NCBI GenBank assembly: GCA_032768795.1
Contig: CP136491.1
Location: forward strand, 1,922,001-1,986,000
Direction of reading: 5' to 3'
Source: Tremella fuciformis
Taxonomy: Eukaryota > Basidiomycota > Tremellomycetes > Tremellales > Tremellaceae
DNA length: 64,000 nucleotides
Each line of letters starts with the position of its first letter. Positions within the stretch are counted from its first letter, which is position 1. Positions 41,505 to 52,380 of the stretch are shown one piece after another. The translations under genes and the position numbers were made by a program. The notes under the pieces are model-generated. The model ran no database searches. It was not told where the DNA came from and worked only from the letters and a program-made list of their open reading frames with translations.

Positions 41505-42131
41505 TCAACTTTGACGGTTGCGCCCGACCATATTCGCGACACTGGACCAGCCATCGGAGATTGCTTGCATCGTTCGCAGGTCGGGATGACCCCAGCGCTC
41601 GCAGGGACCCTCCATGACCGCCTCGATTGGGCTGAAGCAGGGATCAATGAACGCGCATAAGGCCTGCTCTATGGGTCCATCTTGGCTCACTTGTGTTGCG
41701 GGATCAGCCTGCATGGTCATTTGTGGCGGACTGCTGTATACGGCCGAGCCGGACATCCCTTGGAGTGGGGCCAAAGTGTTAGACTCGATAACACCGGGAC
41801 CACGTATGACTTGCGAGTCTTGATAACTGGGCGGAGGTTCGATTGAGACTGACCTCGGCGCTTCTGACAGAGTTGCAGCGAGATTATCATAGTATTCCTG
41901 AGCCTCGTCACTCAAGAAATAAGTGTCGGGCGCAGTCTCCGTCTGGGGTCCGCGGGGTCCGCGTGATTGAACCGATGCGATAGCCCCATTTGGAAGAATG
42001 TACTGGGAGTAGGTGGGAGGATTCCCCTGCGGAGGCTGAGAGCTGCGGGCAGCAGAGCTCGCGGTGACAGTTGCAGCGCTGCGAGTCCTACGGCTCCGGT
42101 GGCGGCGATCAGGATTATTTCCAGTACTCAT
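41505..42131 (-). CDS. Small orphan protein 11: two PPxY motifs
   Basis: 208 aa in one frame from ATG 42131. An Arg/Ser-rich N-terminus (RRHRSRRTRS) is followed by two PPxY motifs: NPPTYSQY (about residue 38) and EPPPSYQDS (about residue 98). Tandem PPxY is typical of Rsp5/Nedd4 adaptors, which bind several WW domains at once. The C-terminal 60 residues contain CAFIDPCFSP and PCERWGHPD. No membrane segment is seen. It is the best-supported candidate ubiquitin-ligase ligand of the array. Confidence 0.55.
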   Translation of the reverse strand: MSTGNNPDRRHRSRRTRSAATVTASSAARSSQPPQGNPPTYSQYILPNGAIASVQSRGPRGPQTETAPDTYFLSDEAQEYYDNLAATLSEAPRSVSIEPPPSYQDSQVIRGPGVIESNTLAPLQGMSGSAVYSSPPQMTMQADPATQVSQDGPIEQALCAFIDPCFSPIEAVMEGPCERWGHPDLRTMQAISDGWSSVANMVGRNRQS

Positions 42132-42766
42132 CTCCTGATCAGTTGATTAGAACAAAGAATAACGACTGTCTAAGATAGTCCGATGTTTGATTCAGCACTC
42201 GCGTGGTCTTTGAGCGTTCTGGCTGGTAGAGTATTGGCGGCGATGTAGTACACAGAGGTGAGGCTCGCCATGTTCTTATACATTCACTTGGACGGAGAAG
42301 GCCATATGACTTCCCCGTTTTACTCCTTTGTCAGCCCAGAATTCGAAACAACTCAAATCAGATGTCCGCTTGAAGGCGTGAGTCAGGAGTTTAGAAGGCA
42401 GACTGAGCGGCCGCCCGCATGGAACACGGAAGAACCATCGAGAGTCTATCACTAGCTCCATGTGATGATGCTGGGTCGTCTAAACAGCCTTTCATACGAA
42501 CAAACAGTTTCATACGAACAGCCCCACGTGAGTAGACAACGGGGCCTGGGGTAGGGTAGTTAGGGCGTTGTGCGACCCTCGCGCCCAGGCCAATGTATCA
42601 CCACATTGAATATACGCTCATCTCAGTGACCCTTAATTACTGTGTAGAATTTACGTTTCGTGCCACTGAGCTTGTCCTGCCGACCTATCTCGCTCGCTCC
42701 TGGTTAGCTGGGAGGGCAAGGAATGTATATGCATAGGCACATATGACTTGAAGTAAGGGTGCCGGC
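42132..42766. other. Intergenic in the small-protein array
   Basis: 635 bp; a short direct repeat CATACGAACA(A/G)(A/C) near 42495-42525 is the only structure noted. Confidence 0.4.
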
Positions 42767-43343
42767 CTATTGGCTACCAGTCTGAAATACAAAGATCGTG
42801 TTCGGGTCCCTGTTCATATCGGCCTCTGATGGCCCTCCAGTGTCGGGCACACAGCAGAATTTATAGATTCCCGTGCCAATGCAGTTCGTGAATTTTTCGG
42901 AATTGCGACGGATGTCGTTCGCAAGTGGCTCCAACGTCAACATTGGATCATCCCTGACGCATTCACTGAATGTACTCCGAGCCGCGTGCAGACCGTCTCG
43001 TACACCTGAGGCACATCCGGTCACTGTGCCCCACACCAGGGGCAGTCTGCATCTGGTCCGGCGGAGTGTAGCCCGCATCATCAAGTGCGGGATGGTCTGC
43101 GGTGTCAGCGTCACCATGGAACCGAGGGGCGGGCTGTGAGGCATAAGCACGCGGCTGATTGGGTCGGCACGTCGGGCAGGCCGAAGTAAGCAGCCCATGG
43201 TGACATCGTGCTGTTGCCACGGAGCTGTCGCCCGGAGCCCCCATGGAACTCAACTCTATGTCGTACGCCCTTCCCGAGAGAAGGGTGTCATTCTCCCGTG
43301 GCTGTAACTGGGATACTTGGTGGTGACCTTGGTAGGTGCTCAT
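42767..43343 (-). CDS. Small orphan protein 12: dileucine, CxH-CxxC and terminal CC
   Basis: Starts MSTYQGHHQV at 43343. RENDTLLSG (acidic dileucine, about residues 16-24) is followed by DIELSS and then CHHGLLTSACPTC (C-x-H-x6-C-x2-C, about residue 47). The N-terminal frame must switch near 43.0 kb to a second frame that encodes CASGVRDGLHAARS, NCIGTGIYKFCC and ends VFQTGSQ. Either a 31-nt or a 60-nt intron would join them; the latter is the more plausible length. The order dileucine, CxH-CxxC, terminal CC is the same as in orphan protein 7, and the two are the clearest paralogues of the array. Confidence 0.55.
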
Positions 43344-43993
43344 GCTGATTCGGGGGAGATAATGATTTGAAGGATAGTTTAAAGATAAAGGTCTCGAGGA
43401 GAAGGACGCTTCATAGCATCAGAGGATCGGACACTCCCTTGACGATTGCAATTGGCAACAAAGCCTGCTGTTGGCTGCGTAGATACCGCAATTTGCACCG
43501 CCGAACGCCGGGTTGCCAAGATTCACCCGGCGGCTGAAAGTAGATGGGGGGCAAACCTCGTGTTTTTGGTCATTCGCTCGATCAATTTGGCTCGTTCTCT
43601 CATCATTGCCGATTCTCAATGTCGGAGATCTGATGATAGGTTTCATGGGAGCATACCACATCGCACTTCTCTACCTCTGCCGGACCGAGATGCTGCGCAT
43701 GAACAACGGCTGAGACTTAAAGAAACTAAGTGATCCGTACCCGTGGATGACCGCTCCAACAGAGGACGGTTGGGTGAATCAAGGACACGGTCTTGCGAAG
43801 AAACTGGAAACAAGCATTGCACATGCATGAGGCTAAGACCGGCCATATTTGCTCACACTCGCACTGTTACAAGAAAGTTTTAGCATGAAGCGGAATCAAG
43901 AGACGCAAGATTCTTCTCCGAGACGGATATGTGCATTTCACATCTAAGTCGTTTCTTCGTTCATCGATGAATTTCTAAAACAGAGGTGATAGG
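43344..43993. other. Intergenic
   Basis: 650 bp between the small-protein array and the RTA1-like pair; nothing recognised. Confidence 0.4.
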
Positions 43994-45108
43994 TCACACC
44001 GCTCTCCACGTCTGCAACTTGAACTCCTCGCTTGGATCCTGAGGCCCGGAAGCGGCACGTCCGTACACAGCGCGAGGGCGGAGGTAAAGCGGCGCCCAGA
44101 TGACGGTCCAAGGAGCGATGGCGAAGAAGAGCGGGAGTGCGTCAAGGCAGTAAAAGTAGACTTCGGTGGACTGGAGGACGCCGTCCCAACCCAAAGCATA
44201 CTCGGCCACACGGTAGCCATTTCGGATCTACCCGTCAGCATATGTCGAAGCGAGAAAACAAAGAAAGGGACTTACGAGGAAACCGACACAGCTCCAGGCG
44301 AGCTGCGCGTATAGTGCGCGCCAGTTGGTGCGCCAGCTTTCGCCTTTGCTGATTTCCAAAACGAGCGGGCGGGACTTGGTCTTGATCCAGAACGTAATGG
44401 TGAGGAGGGTGAAGAGGGCGAACGAGATGAGCTGGAGGATGATACCGACCATGGCGATCTGACTGATGAGCCCGACTGATGTGAATCACGCAGATGGGCT
44501 CACTTTCGTACCGATGTTGCTCATGTTGGCATCCTTTGACGCGCTCAGTCCGCCACCTCCGGCCTGAATCCAGAAAGTGATCACATCACTCCAAACGAAG
44601 ATTCGGGCAATCAAGCGGGGAGGCAGAAACAGGCAGTCGACCGCGCCGAGATGCTCGGCCAAGCGCGGAAGGAGCATATAGTTCTGCGCAAGGAACGCGC
44701 ATGGCGAGAGCAGGATGAACTGCAAGGTCAGCTGTGTCGTTCACCGGCCAGTACTGATGATCTCGTACCAGTGTGGATCCAATGTATATTCCAAGCGAGT
44801 GCGGACTGAAGTGCGAGCCAATGCGTATGCCGTACCCGACGGCCATACAGGTCGTGCCGATTGTGATTGGCAACATGTACCTCATCCCCTGCCGCGCGAA
44901 ACCTGTTGTCAGCCTCAACGGCCGATTCGGATACGAGTCAGGCTCACGGATCCAGTACACCACCGCGAGCGCGCCGAAGAGGGCGAGGGCCACAATGGCC
45001 ACAACGAGGTTGGGCACATAGCCCGAGCTGCTGGTCAGCGAAAAAGTGCCACTGGAAAAAAGGTGCCACGCACATTCCCGCCCGTTGATCAGTCTCGGAG
45101 TCGGACAT
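43994..45108 (-). CDS. RTA1-like seven-helix membrane protein, copy 1
   Basis: Member of the fungal RTA1/RSB1 family (lipid-translocating exporter-like), 308 aa, with a short soluble N-terminus. Exons 45074-45108, 44769-45027, 44504-44719, 44276-44458 and 43994-44227; introns 45-49 nt. Family marks: GYVPNLVVAIVALALFG (helix 1), YGIRIGSHFSPHS, LSPCAFLAQNYMLLPRL, the SDVITFWIQAGGGGL block, AMVGIILQLISFALF, WRTNWRALY, and RNGYRVAEYALGWDG...STEVYFYCLDALPL at helices 6-7. In yeast, relatives are induced by sterol or sphingoid-base stress; no regulatory site is recognised here. The tandem paralogue is upstream (45749-46870) with the same intron positions except for one extra intron. Confidence 0.88.
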
Positions 45109-45748
45109 GCTGTGACTTGTCTCGCTGAGTATTGGTGCAGAAGAATGTGGTCAAAAAGAGGCTCTGACGAGGCTGCGAGTGCTGTAGTGTTGCGATGCGA
45201 TAGGAAAGCGTTGGTCTAGACGCGATATATATGTTTGACTACCCCAGCTCCTTTATCGGCGACGGACCATCGGAGTCTCCGTCGGTGACTCCGAGTGACC
45301 ATGATTGCACGCCAAGCCTCGTCGGAGCGCCCATTGCTTCGCAGCAGGATACATATGCACCGCTTTGGATCAGCTGAGCGCCTCTGCACCGCCCACCTTG
45401 ACCGGGGCCCGCGAGACGGGAACGCTGAAGTCGGTGAGAATCTCTCGGAGAGCCCTTTATCATTACGATCTCACGTGACCGCTCAAACACCGCGCGCCGA
45501 AGAGATCATCGCATTGCAATTCTGGTAGTCTGGGCTTGTTCGGACAGTCCGACATGTCGAGGCATGGCGTCGTTCGGCGACAAGGTATGGTACATGTTCT
45601 AGGATCTCTGCGTCATTCTACACTGCTTTCTCTTACACGGCACAATGGCGTCGGATTGTCCTGATGTCGTCCATCTGGTCTCGCTTCTATAGTGTCTGAT
45701 TGGGTCTAATTGCTGGACCGCCATGGGTCGGGCGCCGGGACAGATGTG
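45109..45748. other. Intergenic between the RTA1-like genes
   Basis: 640 bp. It contains an imperfect dyad ATCGGAGTCTCCGTCGGTGACTCCGA near 45269-45294 (read as CGGAGTC...GACTCCG). Otherwise nothing. Confidence 0.4.
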
Positions 45749-46870
45749 TCAGGCCGTTGTTTTGCCCCACGAGGTGCTGCTTTCATTCGTCGAAGAGAGG
45801 GGGATGGGGCTCTCCCTGAACTGGAGGTATCTCGGCGCCCACAGGATGGTCCACGGCAAGATGGCGAGGAAGAGCGGGATCGAGTCGAACACGTAAAAGT
45901 ACCACTCGGTCGAGTTGAGCTTGCCGTTCCACCCCTCGGCGTACTCGGCAGTGCGATACCCATTGCGGACCTCACTAATCAGCCTTGAAACGGGCAGAAC
46001 TTTCGCAGGGGTACGAGGACTGACCAGGTAGCCGATACTGCTCCAGCCCAGCTGGAAGAACAGGACGCGCCAGTTGGTACGCCACGATTCGCCCCGCCCG
46101 TGCGCGATGACTTGGGGTTTGGAACGTGCCTTGAGCCAGAAGACGATGATGAGCAGTGTGAAGAGGCAGTACGACACGAGCTGCGCGATGATCCCAATCA
46201 TGGCGATCTGGACTCAGCTCCGGAGGCACCGGCCACGAAGCCACTCACGGTCGTCCCAGTGTGCTGAGTGCTGGGGTTGTCCGAAGTGGTCAGACCCTGT
46301 CCTCCGGCCTGGATGGCGAACGTGAGGATATCACTGATGACGAACACCCAGCCGATAATACGCGGTCGAAGCAGTAGAGAATCGCTCGCTCCCAGATGTT
46401 CAGCGAGCCTCGGCAGAAGGACATAATTCTGGGCCAGAAACGCGCAAGGCGATAAAAGGGTGAACTGGAGATCAGTTTCCCGTGTCATATGGAGACAAAG
46501 GAACAGTGGGGGACTCACAAGAGCCATGGCGATGTATACGCCCATGCTGGCCGGGGAGAAGTGCGTGGCTATGCGGACGACGAAGCCGATAGTCAGGCCG
46601 GTGGTACCCATGAGGATGGGCCACATGTATCGCTGGCGGCCGTTGCGGAAGAAGTCTGAGGTCAGCCGTGAGCGACAAGTTGCAATCTCGAGCATGACTC
46701 ACTGAAGAAGAAGGTGAGGGCCAGCGAGCCAAAGACTACGACGCCAATGATCGCCAGAGGAAGGTTCGGCACATATCCCGAGCTGCACAATGAGCCACTT
46801 GTGGATCGACCAGCGAGACTCACATGGGGTCGTCGTCAGACTGGACTGGTTGCGTCTGGTTGGCGGACAT
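45749..46870 (-). CDS. RTA1-like seven-helix membrane protein, copy 2
   Basis: 294 aa, tandem paralogue of the gene at 43994-45108. Exons 46824-46870, 46703-46782, 46519-46655, 46249-46464, 46025-46207 and 45749-45970; introns 41-54 nt. The N-terminus MSANQTQPVQ contains a possible glycosylation site (NQT). Shared blocks: SGYVPNLPLAIIGVVVFG, LSPCAFLAQNYVLLPRL, SDILTFAIQAGGQGL, AMIGIIAQLVSYCLF, WRTNWRVLFFQL, RNGYRTAEYAEGWNG and STEWYFYVFDSIPL. The extra intron in helix 1 (46656-46702) is absent in copy 1. The C-terminal tails of the two copies are unrelated. Probably a plasma-membrane or vacuolar protein; substrate unknown. Confidence 0.88.
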
Positions 46871-47408
46871 TTCGGCGTGTGTTGGGAGACCCAGGTCAGG
46901 CAGCTGAAAGGTCGCCGGTGGCAATGAACGGCGGGGAGCACCGGGGAGAGCAGTTTCGGCAACACTTATACCTCGACCTGCTCAAAGGCGCCCATCGTCA
47001 GACACGGTCTACAAGCCCGCGTGAAGGGGAAGGCGGTGCCCCCCTGCCCTCTTCCCACGGTTAGTATGATGAGAATCTGGACCACGACAGTGTAGTCGGC
47101 AAGGCCGCTCCTTTGTGCAGGAACAGCCACCACCATTCAATCCCAGTCACGCAACCAACGTTACTTTGAGAGGCGTTGCCGACGGGCCCACCTGCCCGCT
47201 CATAACTCATCGTCGAACCAGCAATTTGTAATCCCAAACAAGAGGAACGGTCAGTTGAAAGGAATGCTGTGCTAAACAAGCCCATCCGTGCCAAGCCCCG
47301 AATGGCCGAGGTTGCACGGAGCGAGTCGTGCCTGGGACATGTCCGAGATCAGTCCCGCCGGCTGGGCCGAATGCATCATACATGCGACTTGACACTGTTA
47401 TGCTACTG
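46871..47408. other. Intergenic
   Basis: 538 bp; holds the promoter of RTA1-like copy 2 and the 3' UTR of the SET gene. No gene is recognised. Confidence 0.4.
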
Positions 47409-49274
47409 CTACTCCAGCGCCTCTCCTGCCTCGATACGGAGGAGAAGGGCCTTGCACAGCTCGAGTTGTTCTTCCCATAACATACTCACCATCCCTACAG
47501 CTCTTTCCCGATCGGGATCTCCACGAGCCCCATCCGGCGCGTCACTGAGTTTCATCAGACGGCGTAAGGCCGCCTTGGACTCGGCCACCACCTCCTTGCA
47601 CAGCTCTATCAATGTGCTGCGCACCAATCCCTCATTCTCAGGCGAGACATATGTCACGGCACCCCGCTTGATCGCATCCAGCTTGCCTGCCTGTGAGGCG
47701 GTGAGGTGAAAGACGCGCAACGTCATGAGCAGGGTGTGGGAGGGCGCAATGGGAGCTGGCTGCGCATGTATGGTGTTCTTGCTGCTCCGTCAGCTCTTCT
47801 CATCTCTTGCACGAATCCAGCTGACCGCCAGCACCCTATGGCTTTCAGCACTTCCTCCTTTGCTGTCCTCGTAGACACCTTCTCCCACCGTTTGTCGACG
47901 TATGGCCCAAAGTCGACCTCGGCGTACTTGGCATCGACCCAGCCCCTACTTGAAACTGAAAAGCCGTTCAAAATCCCTTGACCATCCGGCTGTGACGTGT
48001 CCACCTTGCGCTTCTTGCTGGGCCCGGCTTTCCCTTTACGCCGCTTGCCAGACTCGTCCTCCTCCACTATCGCCTCTTCTAGGAGAGTACTGGGCTGGTC
48101 ATCCGGCAATGAACCTCTCGGAGCTTCCACAAAGCCGTACTCGCTGAGCAGGGTCGCGCTCGAGTGACTACCGTATTCGAAAGTAACCTCTTCTCCAGCT
48201 TTCAAACCGCCCGAGGGAGCAGTCAACCGGAAGGCGACCTTGCCGGGAACGACATGCCATTCCGCCCGTTGTCCAGGTCTCCGCAGCACCGAAGCACCAG
48301 CGGTAGGTACATGGGTGGGATTGTTGGATATGGACTGAGAAGAGTGGTTGATCATGTCGAGCAAAGGCACCAGGGTGTGGTTGTACACCTCGGGCGGGTA
48401 CTCCGGCAAGCCGAGGGGGATAGATACAGTGCGCGTGTTGACTGAAAGTCAGCGACAAATGGATTCACGCGTGGTAGTGAGCGCATACCGTTCAGCCAGC
48501 CCCAGAGAAGGTCGTCATCGGTCACCTTGTTGGCGAGGCCGGTGGAGACATATGGTTCTGCACGCTGCACAGGGTGTCATCACTAGGCCTTAGCTGGGGC
48601 TTAGCAGCCGTACTCACCAGTACCCCGCGCAATACCTCACTGTCGTCCTCGTATCTCTGCTTGACCTTCCCCACCCTCTCACGCGCAGTCGGGGGTAAAT
48701 AGCCCAACAGCGCATTCCACCACGTCCACGTCTCTCCAGGGATAGTATCTCTGCCTTGCTCGGAAGGCGAGAGCGCCCATGTTAGAGGATGCCATGACCG
48801 AAAAGCTTGCGGCAGACTTCGCACATATGATGTCCATTCATCTTCGTATCCGTTCTGCCGTGCAAGTGCCAGATACAGCGTGAGGAGCTGAGTCGTGTTG
48901 AGCCGAACAGCAGCGGAGGCGCGGGGCTTTTTAGTGTAGTGTGTCGAGCGATGTGGTTGAGGGAATAGAGAGGATGGCAGAGAGGGTGTGGGTTTGAGCG
49001 TCAATGGGTTGAGCAGTGCCCCGGCCGGGATCTCAAGTAGCGTCTCGCCTTCCTGCTGGTAAATCCAACGTCGAGTAGTGGACAAGCTGTAAGGAGACGT
49101 GCCTTGAGATCTTGAGTGGTGAAGAGGCCTCTGCCAGCACCTGGTGGTCAGATATATCGTCCGTGAGCGCGATGCCGACCCACCTGGGACATCTCGTGGC
49201 TCGAGCAAGCAGACGAAGCCCTCGTAGCTCTTGAGCCAAGAGACGAATTCGGCCCATTCGCTTGCTTCCGACAT
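47409..49274 (-). CDS. SET-domain protein lysine methyltransferase (SETD/RKM-like)
   Basis: 540 aa; the SET domain is split by an inserted helical region, as in ribosomal-protein methyltransferases (Rkm) and SETD3/6-type enzymes. Exons 49184-49274, 49103-49140, 48618-49055, 48489-48564, 47813-48441 and 47409-47759. Intron 49056-49102 has a GC donor (AAG|GCACGT). SET motifs: GAGRGLFTTQDLK and GETLLEIP at the N-terminus, NHTLVPLLDMINHS (the NHS S-adenosylmethionine-binding motif), and GEEVTFEYGSHSSATLLSEYGF with the catalytic Tyr region. A lysine-rich stretch GKRRKGKAGPSKKRKVD in a loop after the SET core looks like a bipartite nuclear signal. The C-terminal helical domain is like the Rubisco-LSMT substrate-binding domain. 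Substrate unknown. Confidence 0.85.
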
Positions 49275-49577
49275 GCCGAGCCTCGTCGTGTGTTATGAGA
49301 GGTCTTGGGAGTAGTGTAGGTGCATACCGGCTTGCTGGCGGTGAAAGAGAGTGGATTTGAGTAGGCGACCGATACAATGCACATGGAGACTGGAATAAAG
49401 AAGCAAGAAGCAACATCGGTGTCGTTTCTTCGGAACCGAGGGCGGAGCCCCGCGGAACGGTGATGATCATACACGAAAGGACGCTGCTGAGCAGTTTCCG
49501 TATGACATTGACATCCCTTTCATCCCACGGGAACATCGCACCCGTTTGAATCCAGCAAGACCCGAGGTCGGCTCGTC
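49275..49577. promoter_or_regulatory. Divergent promoter region, SET gene / phosducin-like gene
   Basis: 303 bp between the two start codons; no specific element is recognised. Confidence 0.4.
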
Positions 49578-50516
49578 ATGGTCAACCCGAATGAAGATAC
49601 CGAATTGTGAGTCCGCCCGCACCGCCATATGTGCTTCAGCTGAAGAGCAGTAACGATGCGCTTCGCGCACGAGGCATTCTGCCCCCCAAGCCCCCATCAC
49701 GTTCCCCATCACCCGACATACCCCATCTGAGCCAGAGCGACATCACCCACGCCCTCGCTGCGCACGCTACGAAGGACCAGCTAGACGAGCTGCTCGAGGA
49801 TGAACAGCTGGACTCGGACGACGAAGGGGTGTTCGAGGCGTACAGACAGCGCCGGCTGGCCGAGATGCGCAGAGAGGAGAAGCGGGGCCGGTTCGGATCC
49901 GTCATGCCTCTGGGAAGGGAAGACTTTGTGCGCGAAGTTACAGAGGGGAGCAAGCTGTCGCCAGACGGTGTGCCAGAAGCGGCTGTAGGGGATGATTCGG
50001 ACGAAGAAGAGGCCGAGGGTTCGAGGGGCAGGCTGAAAGGGACGGGCGTTGTTGTGTTCCTTTACAAAGACTCGTATGCCTGTCATCTATCAGCAAAGGT
50101 CGGATGAGCTGATAGCTAGGATACCCCTATCGCAGCACCTCGCACCTTTGTTGGGTCAACTCGCCTCAGCCCATCCCTCGACCAAGTTTCTCAGCATCCC
50201 CGCACATCTGTGCATACCCAACTATCCCGATCGCAACGTCCCCACGCTGCTCATCTATCGTAATGGCGAGATCACGGGCAATGTCGTTGCTGGCCAAGGA
50301 CTGAGTGGGATGAAGACGACCGCGAGAGAGCTGGAGGCGCTGCTGTTGCGGTCCAAAGCCCTCGAAAAGCTTTCGGACAGTCTGCCCTCTGGACGGAGAG
50401 ACGATGATGGGGATGAGGGGGATGGTGAGAGACAAGGGGTGGGTATGGTGGGGAGCAGAGGGAGCAAGGTGCGTCGAGGAGGGGGCGATGATGACGATAG
50501 CGACTTTGATATATAG
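49578..50516 (+). CDS. PLP2: Phosducin-like protein (thioredoxin-fold chaperonin cofactor)
   Basis: 282 aa in three exons, 49578-49606, 49651-50073 and 50120-50516 (introns 44 and 46 nt). Phosducin-like proteins of this class assist the CCT chaperonin in folding tubulin, actin and cell-cycle proteins. Evidence: the N-terminal DTEFNDALRARGILPPKPP motif, the acidic helix region DELLEDEQLDSDDEG, and EAYRQRRLAEMRREEK with FGSVMPLGREDFVREV. A thioredoxin-like domain follows, with VVVFLYKDSIPLSQHLAPLL, KFLSIPAHLCIPNYPDRNVPTLLIY (shown in two parts in the protein) and GLSGMKTTARELEALL. The C-terminus is acidic and Gly-rich and ends DDDDSDFDI. The gene symbol follows the yeast orthologue most similar in the N-terminal motif and is not certain. 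Confidence 0.88.
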
Positions 50517-50709
50517 CATCAAGACGACATATCGGATACGTCACCAAGACTCTTTAGATTTCACTGACCTCTGATCCAGTCCTGAGGCTCAGAGGTCGGG
50601 AGGCATTACTGACAATGATGGCATCCCTGTGCCATTGTGTATCACAGATATGCTGTATCGATAAAGTCCACTGTCCTACGGATGATAATATAGATCTCGA
50701 CTCGCCTCC
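50517..50709. other. Convergent intergenic gap
   Basis: 193 bp between two stop codons; nothing recognised. Confidence 0.4.
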
Positions 50710-52380
50710 TTAAATACCAGCGGCCGTCCTTGCCGCCCACATCATCCCCGCAAAGCTCTGTGCCTCTGGCGAATGCAACGTCGGGTCATCGGGATACACG
50801 ACCCACCCGTACGTTCCCAAGGGATCAACGACATGTGTCGCCCACCCGTCGTCGCCTATCTTCGCCATTACGCCCTCCCATGCGGTCTCGGCACCCTGAG
50901 TGAGGACGTCGACCGCGTACTCTGGGCAAAGGACGTGAAAGCGATAATACGCGGCCACGACCGCTGCTGTGCCCGAGACGTCGCCAACGGCAAGCGTCGT
51001 GTTGCTCTGCAGCATGTAATTTGGGATCAGGTTGTCGGACTGGCCTCAGTTTCTCTCTTCTGATCACACTCCGGATGAGGACAACTCACGTCCAGCTGCT
51101 GCCACAGCGAGTTGAACACCGGAGCGGCTTGTTGTTTGACTTTTGTCACGTCGCCAGAGAATGAGCCTGTCTGACCTGCGGCATCGATGCTCGCAAGCTG
51201 CGCTCAGCCTAGAAGAATTTTGACATTTGGCCTGGAGGGCACTGACCACTCGCATCAACCCGTACAGCATCCAACCATTGCCCGTCGCCCAGAATCGCGC
51301 ATCCCAGTCGTTCACATGCCGGAAGAGGTTTTCGTCCGTATCAAGGAGTGCGGACGACTCGAGGATCCACTGTTCTAGGCCAAGCTGGAGGAGTGTGTTG
51401 TCTGAAGCTGCCAGTCCGAGATCTCGTATGTGAGCTTTCTTCTAATTGCCTTGTCTCAAGCTCACACGCAGGGAAGGGCGGGATCATGTATCCCATATCC
51501 GCCCACAGCTCAAAGTACCCGTCACGCTGGCTGATCGTTCCTATCCGTCAGGCCCACTCGCATCAGAAGGAGAGCAAGACTTGCCGTTGTCTGACGTGCT
51601 CCCGCTTTCCAGGTACGACAGCTGATTTCCCACTGCCCACGCGTAATCTGCGCCGCTTCGTGCGCCATCGATCGTTGTGTTGAGCGACTCGATCAGCTGC
51701 CCAGCAATGTAGGCCGCCGCACCGAGGGAAGCAGGGTCCCCGAGAGCTCCGTCACCGGGCACTAACGCCTGTGGCTTGAGCGGGACAGGCGCAGTATTGG
51801 AGAGGTATATCGACACATCGTCCGGCGTCGTCGCGCCTAGCGATGAGGGGGAGCCGGTCCAGTCGTATGACTCCATGGTCGCGACAAGCACCTCCAGCAT
51901 CGCCTCGGGGAGGTCGTTGGAAGATATGCTGTCTTCCGGACCTTGGTAGGCGAAGGGCGAGAGGGAGGGGTAGTACAGCTCGACTAGAGCGTTGCAGAGC
52001 GTGCCGAGTTCCCATGAGTGCGTCGAGATGGATATTGCGTTTTGCATGACGGATGGGAGTAGGTCGGTCAAGCGGGTATAGGAAGAGGAAGTGATCTGCG
52101 CATTGGGGGTTACGGATGGTAGGCTGACCGACGGAGGGCTGTAGCTTTGCGTGCTAGTCGTAGACACGGTGGTGGTCGAGGTGATTGAGCTGGTCGTAGG
52201 GGCGCTTGTGGGAGCTGTAGCCGAAGTGCTGCTTGTCGTGCTTGACGCGGACCTGGTAGAGGTGTACGACAGTGTCGAAGACTGCATCTCTCTGTGGAGC
52301 AGAGCAAACTCCCGACCACGCGCATGGGGGGCCGCGGTCACCCCCAAGCTGACCAACAGGCCCCAGTAGACCGCCAGCAT
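50710..52380 (-). CDS. Secreted six-hairpin glycosidase-like protein (GH88/GH105-like), copy 1
   Basis: 494 aa. Exons 51585-52380, 51466-51540, 51247-51422, 51090-51197 and 50710-51039. The first intron (51541-51584) has a GC donor (AACG|GCAAGT). The N-terminus is a signal peptide (MLAVYWGLLVSLGVTAAPHA), then a Ser/Thr-rich stretch of about 60 residues that is likely O-glycosylated. The catalytic-like domain is an (alpha/alpha)6 barrel pattern: SWELGTLCNALVELYYP, DYAWAVGNQLSYL, WADMGYMIPPFPAY, NDWDARFWATGNGWMLYG and GTAAVVAAYYRFHVLCP. The order resembles unsaturated glucuronyl/rhamnogalacturonyl hydrolase-like fungal proteins; the exact substrate class is uncertain. The tandem paralogue 52921-54718 has the same five-exon structure. 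Confidence 0.75.

Noticed and set aside
42990..43060. 31-nt intron in orphan protein 12
   Set aside because: It would link the frames but is shorter than any other intron here (minimum about 38 nt); a 60-nt alternative is preferred but unproven.
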